From IMG/VR virus record IMGVR_UViG_3300047483_000637, positions 1-31,694 of that record: a DNA stretch of 31,694 nucleotides; one strand, 5' to 3'. Numbering within the stretch: position 1 is the stretch's first letter; each line of letters opens with the position of its first letter. Below, one piece after another: positions 17,896-27,600 of this stretch. The translations under genes were made by a program, and so were the position numbers. The stretch is from a virus. The notes beneath the pieces were generated by a model. The model saw only the letters and a program-made list of their open reading frames with translations. It searched no databases and was not told the origin of the DNA.

Positions 17896-20528
17896 TGTTT
17901 TATAATGCAATTGTAAATGGGGACTGTAATGGTTTGGGTGATGGTTCAATCCAAATATTCCCTATTGACGGTGTCGAACCATATACTATCGATTGGTATA
18001 ACCCAAATTTAGGTGTTGATACTTTAGTGTACGATGGTGACGACTCAACTAGAACAGGACTTAGTGGAGGTTTATATCAAATAAGAATAAATGACTCAAA
18101 TACCCCGCCAAATGATGAGATTTATGTAAATCTTTGGATTTCGACAGGACTATGTCTTAGTTTAGAGACAGTAACTGAAGCGAGTTGTGAAGGAAGTAAT
18201 GGTATGTTATCCGTAACTGCTACAACACAAAATTATCCAGTAACTTACGACTTATATCAGTTGTCGGGATTAAATAGTACCCTTATCAGTACTTCAATTG
18301 CTGATGACGTTCAAATTTTTGATTCATTACCATCGGGTATTTATTATGTTATTGCCACAGACGATGGTGGTTGTTCAGGTTCTACAGGCACTTGTGTTAT
18401 TACTGATTCAGGTAAATTCACATTTGGTTTATATACTATTGATGATTCCGCGTGTACCCAAGGTAATACTGGTGCGATATATGTGACAGGTTTAACTGGT
18501 ACCTCTCCTTACACATATCAGTGGAGTAGTAGCCCGATAAATCAACCCTCATTAACAGGTTTGTCAGGTGGGTCGTATTCCGTTACTGTTACAGATGCCA
18601 ATAATTGTTCAATAACTAAAAGTGTTGTGGTATCCGCGGCAACTAGATTAGGGATTATTAACTTTGTTAACACATCCCCAACTTGTTTTGATAATAATGG
18701 ACAAATTATTGTTAATTTATCTGGTGGTACACCACCATTTTATTATCAATTTTCAAATGGTGAAAATGATATTGATGGAAGTAGAACTTATACATATAAT
18801 AACTTAGTTGCGGGGACATACACCGTTATAGTTACAGACGCATCACTATGTGTTGTTTCAGGTAGTACTACTATTTTAACACCTAACTCATTCACATCAA
18901 CTAACGTAGTTGTTAAAAACTCAACCTGTTCAAACGGTAGTGGGTCAATAACTATATCAGGTGGGGGTGGACAAACGCCATATATTTTTGAATTATTAGA
19001 TTCTAACGGTACTGTACTTAATACTCAGAACACATCTCCTAGTGCGGTTTTTAATAATTTAAGTTCAGGTACTTATACCGTAACAATGACAACTCAGGGT
19101 GGGATTTGTACTTACACTAAAACAGTGGTTATTGAGAACGTACAACCATATGCGGTTAACGTGAACCCAATTGCAACTACCTGTGGAAATCAAAATGGGT
19201 CGGTTACTGTTTATGTGGACACTCCAGGTATTTACACCTACCAGGTCGGTAGTCAAATAATTGCAAATAGTACAAGCCAAACGGCAACATTTACCAATCT
19301 ACCTGCAGGTTTTTATAACGCATTAGTTAGTGATGCGGACCCTGATAGTGAATCGTGTACAATAAAAACAAGTTTTATTATTCCATCATCGACCAAGACC
19401 GCGTTTACTTTAACTAGTACTTCTTGTGGGAACGGTAATGAGGGTACAGTTACTGCCTTAATTACAGGAGGTAAACCACCATATACTTTTGGTTGGTCCT
19501 CAAATGTTGGTTCTCAAACGGGTATGTTTATAACGGGATTGACTGCGGGAACGTATAGTTTAATTTTAACCGATTCTGACGGATGTGTTGCAAACAAGAC
19601 AATTTCAGTAAGTTGTAGTTCTAATAATTCGACATATTCATTATTTAATGTCTGTGATAGTGAATTTATTGAGAATAGTGGTACTGAACAAGGTTTAAGA
19701 CAAATGTTAAATGATGGTTATGAAGTTCTAACTTCGGGAGAAACGGGATGTTCATTAACCGCCGCAACATTTACTATATTGTTAGATGTTGGGGGTACAG
19801 GTTATACTAGTGAATTTTATAATTCAGTTGGAATTTTGGATTACCCAACAGATACCCAATACGTTACCGCGTTACGAAATCTATTAGATAGTATACCTGG
19901 TATTGGTTCTATCATAATTAATACCGAATCAAATACAATTCAGTTAAGTACTGATTGTTTAAAGGCCTTATCGGATAAGGACGTTATAATTAGATTAATG
20001 ATAGATTATGGATTCTGTTGTGACGATTACTCAACACCTACGCCAACACCTACGCCAACTCAAACCCCAACACCGACTCAAACTCCTATACCGACTCAAA
20101 CTCCTACGGTAACTCCAACGCCGACTCAAACACCTACGCCAACTCAAACTCCTACACCAACTCAAACTCCTACGGTAACTCCAACACCTACACCGAGTCC
20201 AACACCGACTCAAACACCTACGGCAACTCCAACTCAAACACCTACACCAACACCTACGACAACTCCAACTCAAACACCTACACCAACGGAAACATATTAC
20301 TATTACAACGTTCAAGAGGTTATTGATTGTGAAACAGGGGCAATTGGTGGTGATGTTTATGTAGTTAGATATATAAATCAGTTAAGTATTGGAGAATTTG
20401 TTAATTTAGACAGAGTTCCTTGTGTTACTTGTGCTTACCAAGTTTTATCATTAACAAATGGCCCTGAACAATACAATGTAACTGCGGCTACTTGTGGGTC
20501 AACAATACCTGTACAATGTTGTATTTAA
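17895..20528 (+). CDS. SprB-repeat fibre/adhesin protein with Pro-Thr linker
   Basis: 877 residues. About residues 8-575 hold seven tandem modules of 65-85 residues with the SprB-repeat pattern: a Cys near the start, GxIxV strands, a 'GGTPPYTYxW' type turn, 'LxxGTYTVxVTDxxGC', then a closing strand. Good examples are [14 protein letters not shown] with [16 protein letters not shown], and [14 protein letters not shown] with [16 protein letters not shown]. Such repeats build the long mobile gliding adhesin SprB of flavobacteria. Residues about 576-712 form a separate Cys-containing domain. Residues 714-798 are a TPTPTQTP linker, and 799-877 a small Cys-rich tip domain. No signal peptide is seen, as expected for a virion protein. 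It is coupled by a one-base overlap to the baseplate-like gene, so I infer a tail fibre or tip adhesin; a host origin for the modules is plausible but not shown. Confidence 0.75.
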   Translation: MFYNAIVNGDCNGLGDGSIQIFPIDGVEPYTIDWYNPNLGVDTLVYDGDDSTRTGLSGGLYQIRINDSNTPPNDEIYVNLWISTGLCLSLETVTEASCEGSNGMLSVTATTQNYPVTYDLYQLSGLNSTLISTSIADDVQIFDSLPSGIYYVIATDDGGCSGSTGTCVITDSGKFTFGLYTIDDSACTQGNTGAIYVTGLTGTSPYTYQWSSSPINQPSLTGLSGGSYSVTVTDANNCSITKSVVVSAATRLGIINFVNTSPTCFDNNGQIIVNLSGGTPPFYYQFSNGENDIDGSRTYTYNNLVAGTYTVIVTDASLCVVSGSTTILTPNSFTSTNVVVKNSTCSNGSGSITISGGGGQTPYIFELLDSNGTVLNTQNTSPSAVFNNLSSGTYTVTMTTQGGICTYTKTVVIENVQPYAVNVNPIATTCGNQNGSVTVYVDTPGIYTYQVGSQIIANSTSQTATFTNLPAGFYNALVSDADPDSESCTIKTSFIIPSSTKTAFTLTSTSCGNGNEGTVTALITGGKPPYTFGWSSNVGSQTGMFITGLTAGTYSLILTDSDGCVANKTISVSCSSNNSTYSLFNVCDSEFIENSGTEQGLRQMLNDGYEVLTSGETGCSLTAATFTILLDVGGTGYTSEFYNSVGILDYPTDTQYVTALRNLLDSIPGIGSIIINTESNTIQLSTDCLKALSDKDVIIRLMIDYGFCCDDYSTPTPTPTPTQTPTPTQTPIPTQTPTVTPTPTQTPTPTQTPTPTQTPTVTPTPTPSPTPTQTPTATPTQTPTPTPTTTPTQTPTPTETYYYYNVQEVIDCETGAIGGDVYVVRYINQLSIGEFVNLDRVPCVTCAYQVLSLTNGPEQYNVTAATCGSTIPVQCCI
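17916..19617 (+). repeat. Seven diverged SprB-type protein modules
   Basis: Modules start near residues 8, 93, 178, 255, 338, 420 and 505 of the encoded protein. Each has a leading Cys-x-x-x-G segment and most end in a 'GTYTV.VTD' strand. They are recognisable only at protein level; DNA identity is low, so the array is old or the copies were acquired separately. Confidence 0.7.
20034..20288 (+). repeat. Pro-Thr (TPTPTQTP) low-complexity linker array
   Basis: About 85 codons alternating Pro with Thr, and with Gln, Val, Ala, Ser or Ile at some positions. It should be an extended, stiff, unstructured spacer between the SprB-repeat stalk and the C-terminal tip. A related linker occurs in the next gene. 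Confidence 0.9.
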
Positions 20529-20612
20529 AAGCGTGTAATAACGTGGTATTCCCATTCTTTTAAAAACTCTTACAAATATTATTACAACCTACAATAATAA
20601 AAAGGTTTCGTT

Positions 20613-20622
20613 AATATTTATA
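20613..20622 (+). promoter_or_regulatory. Candidate promoter motif AATATTTATA in a 131-base gap
   Basis: One mismatch from the ACTATTTATA at 2894, located 37 bases before the GTG start at 20660. The gap 20529-20659 is A/T-rich with many stops in all forward frames and a run of nine A. Apart from a dead-end ATGAGTTAA at 20625, nothing else is recognised in it. Confidence 0.3.
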
Positions 20623-20659
20623 AAATGAGTTAATCATAAAAAAAAACGTAACATAATTT

Positions 20660-21595
20660 GTGGGGTCATCAATAACTATTACAAGTATAACAGGAACATC
20701 ACCATATCAAGTATATGTGTGTAATGTGCTTGGTGCTAGTTGTAGCTATGTTGGGTCCACAACAACAATGCCGTATACTGTGGTTTTACCTGCAATGTAT
20801 AATAGTGCCCCTGCGGTTATGATTAAAGTTATTGACTCACTTAATTGTGAAACATTTATAATCGCACCTTGTACCGAACCTACACCTACCCCTACACCTA
20901 CCGCAACTCCAACACCTACTGCAACTCCACCACCAACTCCAACACCAGAACCTACAGGTACTCCGACTCCAACACCAACACCGACCCAAACTCCGACTCA
21001 AACACCAACACCGACACCAACCGCAACACCTTCATTCTACGCTTATTTAACTATTGAACCATATAGTGCAAGAACTTCATTTAACACTTGGATGGTATCT
21101 CAAGGAAGTGCGTTTAGAGGTTATAATATTAATTCCCCTTCGGTTGCCTCATCAACATTTAATAATCAGATGAATGCTTACTTAAATTATACAGGATGGG
21201 GTAGTTTAGGTGTACCATCAATTAGAAGTGAACAAGTACCAACATCTTCGGGAGGATTCGATTCTGAAGGTAATCCAATAGTTGCGTATAGATTCTTAAC
21301 TCACGAAGTCCCTAATACAGTTATGGACCCTAATGAGTCTTGTTGGTATACTTGGTTTGTTCCAACAGGGGCGACAAATGGACAAAAATATGCGACAATT
21401 GGTGAATCAAATAGCCCAGGTTCTTTAACTTACTTTACTATGAATAGTACATACTCTAGTTTCATTGTTAATTATACAGGTACTGCAATACCTGCAGGTA
21501 CTTATAGAGTGTATTCGACATATACAATTGGTGACTTTAAAATAAAGAATTTTAATAATAATTTATATTTCCGAGGAGGAAGTTTAATACCGTAA
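20660..21595 (+). CDS. Short fibre/adhesin protein with partial SprB-like module and Pro-Thr linker
   Basis: 311 residues from a GTG start. An in-frame TAA at 20654 forbids a longer N-terminus in this frame and the first ATG is at residue 37, so GTG is the best choice although no Shine-Dalgarno is visible. Residues 2-70 look like the body of a SprB-type module lacking its first strand (GSSITITSITGTSPYQVYVC). Residues 74-124 are a TPTPT/TATP linker like the one in the previous gene. Residues 125-311 form a different C-terminal domain (starting SFYAYLTIEPYSARTSFNTW) not recognised by me, possibly a receptor-binding tip. The shared stalk-linker-tip plan suggests duplication with tip swapping. 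A real alternative is that this was once the 3' part of a longer gene, now separated by a 131-base gap. Confidence 0.65.
   Translation: MGSSITITSITGTSPYQVYVCNVLGASCSYVGSTTTMPYTVVLPAMYNSAPAVMIKVIDSLNCETFIIAPCTEPTPTPTPTATPTPTATPPPTPTPEPTGTPTPTPTPTQTPTQTPTPTPTATPSFYAYLTIEPYSARTSFNTWMVSQGSAFRGYNINSPSVASSTFNNQMNAYLNYTGWGSLGVPSIRSEQVPTSSGGFDSEGNPIVAYRFLTHEVPNTVMDPNESCWYTWFVPTGATNGQKYATIGESNSPGSLTYFTMNSTYSSFIVNYTGTAIPAGTYRVYSTYTIGDFKIKNFNNNLYFRGGSLIP
20879..21031 (+). repeat. Second Pro-Thr low-complexity linker
   Basis: About 51 codons alternating Pro with Thr, Ala, Gln and Glu. Composition and codons (CCAACA, CCTACA, CCGACT) match the linker at 20034-20288, so the two probably share an origin by duplication or recombination. 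Confidence 0.88.
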
Positions 21596-21608
21596 GATAT
21601 TTAATAAT

Positions 21609-24600
21609 ATGATGAGTTTTGATTATAAAAATCCAGTTTCTGCTAATGTTGTTTTCGGTCCAATATCCGTAGATAGAGCTAACGTTGAAGGTACTAATTT
21701 CAGTGTAGACAGTATCGGTGGATATATGGAAGTTTACAACCTTTCAGATTTAATTTGGACAATACCTAATGACGTTTTAATTAATGGTGGTGCCGTTGAG
21801 TATTCAGGTAATAGTATCCCAATTAATTTCAGTTATAATGTCCCATATGGAACATCTAATGAAATAAGATTATATAATGACGGTATATCTTCAGGTAGAA
21901 GAAGATTGGGTATGTTAGTTTATGTTCACGAAACTGATTTAACATATCAATATGTAATACCTGATTATACTACACTTTTTAACAATGCGGAAACCGCGGG
22001 CTCTCTAACGGAAGTCTCGACAGGTTATATGTGTTTTAATGACACCCCCCAAGGAGAGTTATTCCTTAACGCTTGGACTGCGTCAACTATTGAAGGCGTT
22101 GGAGGTGTTACTCATAACGACGCTCGTTGGAGAATAGCCGATTTAAATGATACCTACATCACGGGAGGAACTTTCTTTACAGGTGCTTCGGGTATCAACA
22201 ACTATATTGAATTATACGATAATTCAGGTAATACAGTTAGTATTACAGGAATGACTGACATAAATGTTACGGGTGGTACTTATTTTTCTGCATCATCTGA
22301 GATTCATTTATATAATAATATTGGTGATACCATTATAATAACGGGTATTACTGCGACTAATTCAGGTACATCAGGTACTAGTGGTTCTTCAGGGACATCA
22401 GGTTCGTCGGGGATTAATGGTTCATCAGGTACTAGTGGTTCTTCAGGAACTTCAGGTTCAAGTGGAACTTCAGGTACAAATGGTTCGAGCGGTACATCGG
22501 GAACTTCAGGTTCATCGGGAACTAGTGGTATTTCAGGAACGTCAGGGACGGATGGTTCTTCAGGGACGGATGGTTCTTCAGGGACAAGTGGTACTTCAGG
22601 GACAAGTGGTACTTCAGGGACTAACGGTTCTTCAGGGACTTCAGGTTCAAGTGGTACGTCGGGTACTAGTGGTATTTCAGGTACTTCAGGAACATCAGGT
22701 ATTGACGGTTCATCAGGAACATCAGGTATTGACGGTTCATCAGGAACATCAGGTATTGACGGTTCATCAGGAACATCGGGTTCATCGGGAGAAAGTGGTA
22801 CATCAGGGACTTCAGGGTCTTCAGGTGTTGATGGTATAAATGGAACAGATGGTTCAAGTGGAACATCAGGTTCATCAGGTATTAGTGGTACTTCAGGTAC
22901 TAATGGTTCTTCAGGTACAAGTGGTACTTCGGGAACTAACGGTTCTTCAGGAACATCAGGTTCAAGCGGTACTTCAGGTACTGATGGTTCATCGGGTACT
23001 GATGGTTCATCTGGTACAAATGGTTCTTCAGGTACTGACGGTTCTTCGGGGACTAGCGGTTCATCAGGTGTTAACGGTTCATCAGGTACTTCGGGAAGTA
23101 GTGGAGAATCAGGTTCATCTGGAACGAGTGGGTCTTCAGGAGTTGACGGTATAAATGGAACGGATGGTTCTTCAGGAACATCAGGTTCATCAGGAGAATC
23201 GGGAACTAGTGGAACATCAGGAACTTCAGGAACAAATGGTTCTTCAGGAACAAATGGTTCTTCAGGAACAAATGGTTCTTCGGGGACTAGTGGTTCTTCA
23301 GGGACTTCAGGTGAAAGTGGTACATCGGGTACTAGCGGTTCTTCAGGATTAAGTGGAGTTAATGGTACTGATGGTTCAAGCGGTACTTCGGGAAGTAGCG
23401 GAGAATCAGGTACATCAGGAACAAGTGGCTCTTCAGGAGTTGACGGTATAAATGGAACGGATGGTTCTTCAGGAACTAGCGGTTCATCGGGAGAATCGGG
23501 AACTAGTGGTACTTCAGGAACAAACGGTTCTTCAGGTACATCTGGAACAAGTGGTACTTCAGGGACAAATGGTTCTTCAGGTACTAGTGGCACTTCAGGA
23601 ACTTCAGGTACATCAGGAACTTCAGGTTCAAGTGGAACAAGCGGTTCTTCAGGAACTTCAGGTTCGAGCGGTACATCAGGGACTTCAGGTTCAAGCGGAA
23701 CAAGTGGTTCTTCAGGAGAGAGTGGAACATCGGGGACTTCAGGGTCTTCAGGCGTTGATGGTATAAATGGGACTGACGGTTCTTCAGGAACATCAGGTTC
23801 GTCAGGAGAATCAGGTTCTGCTGGAACAAGTGGTTCTTCAGGTACTTCAGGTACTAATGGTTCTTCAGGGACAAGTGGTTCATCAGGAACTGACGGTTCT
23901 AGTGGGACATCAGGTTCTTCGGGTACTGATGGTTCTTCTGGAGAAAGTGGTACATCAGGAACTGATGGGTCAAGTGGTACTTCAGGGACTGACGGTTCTT
24001 CAGGGACTTCAGGTTCGTCGGGAGAATCAGGTTCGAGTGGGACTAGCGGTTCTTCTGGTGTTGATGGTATAAATGGTACAGATGGTTCTTCGGGTGTTAG
24101 CGGTTCTTCAGGAACTGATGGGTCAAGTGGAACTAGCGGTACGTCAGGAACAAATGGTTCAAGTGGGACTAGCGGTTCAAGTGGTACAAATGGTTCTTCA
24201 GGTACTAGTGGTACTTCAGGGACAGATGGTTCGAGTGGGACAAGCGGCTCTTCGGGAACTGACGGTTCAAGTGGTACTTCAGGAACAAGTGGTTCTTCAG
24301 GTACTAGTGGTACGTCAGGAACAAACGGTTCTTCAGGTACTAGCGGTGAATCAGGTTCTGCGGGAACAAGTGGTTCATCTGGTGTTGATGGTATAAATGG
24401 AACGGATGGTTCGAGTGGAACTAGCGGTTCAAGCGGTACTGATGGGTCTTCAGGAACAAGTGGGTCTTCAGGAACAAGTGGAACCTCAGGAACTAATGGT
24501 TCAAGTGGTACATCAGGTTCTTCAGGAACAAGTGGTTCTTCAGGAACTTCAGGTTCGAGCGGAACATCAGGAACTAGCGGAACATCAGGAACCAGCGGTT

Positions 24601-27600
24601 CATCGGGAACTTCAGGTTCATCTGGGGTAAGTGCCGATTATATAGGAAATTCAACAGATTGTATTGATTTATCGACATTAGTTGTTGGTACTAACATAAC
24701 AATAACTACAAGTGTAGGTTTATCATATACTATTGCCCAACATTTAATTGTTGCGTACGACAATTCAAATCACTTTCACGGTGATGTGATTTCATATAAT
24801 CCGTCTACAGGTTCTTTAACATTACAGATAACTGAAATTGACGGTTCAGGTAATTACTGTACTTGGGAAACAAATTTAGATGGTGCATCAGGAGGTGACG
24901 GTACATCAGGTACGAGTGGAACTTCAGGGACAAATGGTTCAAGTGGGACTTCAGGTTCTGCGGGAACTAGTGGTTCATCGGGAGTTGATGGTATAAATGG
25001 AACCGACGGTTCAAGTGGGACTTCAGGTTCTGCGGGAACTAGTGGTTCATCAGGAACTAATGGTTCTTCAGGTACAAGTGGTACTTCGGGAACTAATGGT
25101 TCTTCAGGAACAAGTGGAACGTCAGGTTCCTCAGGGACTTCAGGTTCAAGTGGTACCTCACCAACGGGATTGGTTGCATCTGACTATGTTGTACAAGGTT
25201 ATTTATCGACAAATCAATCAATTCCTTCAAATGTTGATACTATAATTCAATTTATTGATGATTTTGACCCTAATAATTGGTGGGATGTATCAACTTATAG
25301 ATTTACACCAACAATAGCGGGTTACTACAATGTGACACTTGAAGTTTTTTGGCAAACAGCTACGGTAGCGAACAATCAATATAATTCACAAATCCGTAAA
25401 AATGGGAATCAAACATTCATTTGGCAAAATCAAACAACAACATCTGCAGGTGTTTCACAAGGTAATAATAAAATAATTTATTTTAATGGGACTACTGATT
25501 ATGTTGAATTTACGGGTTATAATGGAGACCCAACAAGTAGAAATCTTGAGGGTGGTTCTAATAGGTCAACAAGTTATTTCTCGGCTTATTTAATCGTTGG
25601 TGGTGGAACTTCAGGCTCATCTGGTACTAGCGGTTCTTCAGGAACAAGTGGTACTTCAGGTGCGAGTGGTTCTTCAGGAACATCAGGTTCTTCAGGAACA
25701 AGTGGAACTTCAGGTACTAACGGTTCTAGTGGTACCAATGGTTCTAGTGGTACTTCAGGTTCATCAGGAGTATCGGGTACTAGCGGAACATCGGGAACAA
25801 GTGGTTCTTCAGGAACTTCGGGTTCTTCAGGTACAAGTGGTTCTTCAGGTGTTAATGGTACTTCAGGAACAAGTGGAACCTCAGGTACAAACGGGTCGAG
25901 TGGAACAAGTGGTTCATCAGGTACAAGTGGTTCGTCAGGAACAAGCGGAACTTCAGGTGTATCAGGAACAAGCGGAACTTCAGGGACTTCAGGTTCATCA
26001 GGAACGAATGGGTCTTCAGGAACAAGCGGAACTTCAGGTACGAATGGTTCTAGTGGTACATCAGGTACTTCAGGAACAAATGGTTCAAGTGGAACCTCAG
26101 GTTCTTCAGGTGTGGATGGTATAAATGGAACGGATGGTTCTTCAGGAACTAGCGGTTCATCAGGTATAAATGGTACTTCAGGTACGAGTGGTGTTTCAGG
26201 GACTAGTGGAACTTCGGGTTCTTCAGGTGTGTCGGGAACTAGCGGTACTTCAGGTACAAGTGGTTCGTCAGGTACTAACGGTTCGTCAGGAACTAGCGGA
26301 ACATCAGGTTCAAGTGGGACTTCAGGTTCTTCAGGAACAAGTGGAACATCAGGAACAAATGGTTCTAGTGGAACATCAGGAACAAATGGTTCAAGTGGGA
26401 CTTCAGGTTCATCAGGAACAAGTGGAACTTCAGGTTCTTCGGGTACTAATGGTTCTTCAGGGACAAGTGGTACTAATGGTTCTTCAGGGACAAGTGGAAC
26501 ATCAGGTACAAATGGTTCTTCAGGGACAAACGGGTCTTCAGGAACAAGTGGTACTTCAGGGACAAATGGTTCAAGTGGAACTTCAGGTTCATCAGGTGTT
26601 GATGGTATAAATGGTACTGACGGTTCTTCAGGGGTTTCAGGAACAAGTGGGACATCAGGTTCTTCAGGAGTTTCGGGTACTAGTGGAACTTCAGGAACAA
26701 ATGGTTCGAGTGGTACGTCAGGTACAAACGGTTCTAGTGGAACATCGGGGTCTTCAGGGACTAGCGGTTCTTCAGGGGTTTCAGGAACAAGTGGGACATC
26801 AGGTTCTTCAGGAGTTTCGGGTACTAGTGGAACTTCAGGAACTAGCGGTACGTCAGGTACAAATGGTTCTAGTGGAACATCAGGTACAAATGGTTCTAGC
26901 GGTACTTCAGGAACTTCAGGTACTAGTGGTTCAAGTGGAACAAATGGTTCATCAGGAACAAATGGTTCATCAGGAACAAATGGTTCAAGCGGTACGTCAG
27001 GTAAAGCGGGAACTTCAGGAACTAGCGGTACTTCAGGAACAAACGGTTCTTCAGGGACTAGTGGTTCATCAGGTACTAATGGTTCTTCAGGTGTGGATGG
27101 TATAAATGGAACGGATGGTTCTTCAGGAACTAGCGGTTCATCAGGTATAAATGGTACTTCAGGTACTAGCGGAACTTCAGGTTCGTCAGGTACTAGTGGA
27201 ACTTCAGGTTCATCAGGTACTAACGGTTCGAGTGGTACTTCAGGAACAAACGGTTCTTCGGGTACTAGTGGTTCAAGTGGTACCAACGGTTCGAGTGGTA
27301 CGTCAGGAACAAGTGGTTCATCGGGTGTATCAGGAACAAGTGGAACTTCTGGAACTAATGGTTCTAGTGGTACTTCAGGAACAAACGGTTCTTCGGGAAC
27401 TAGCGGTTCGAGTGGTACGTCAGGTACAAGTGGTTCGTCAGGAACAAATGGTTCTAGTGGAACATCAGGTAAAGCGGGAACTTCAGGGACTAGCGGAACT
27501 TCAGGAACAAACGGTTCAAGTGGAACTTCAGGTTCGTCAGGAGTATCAGGAACTAGTGGTACTTCAGGTTCATCAGGGGTTGATGGTATAAATGGGACTG

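Noticed and set aside
20625-20633. ATG at 20625 as the start of the 311-residue gene, possibly with frameshifting at the nearby A-run
   Set aside because: It meets TAA after two codons and is in a different frame; the A-run lies after that stop, so frameshifting cannot rescue it.
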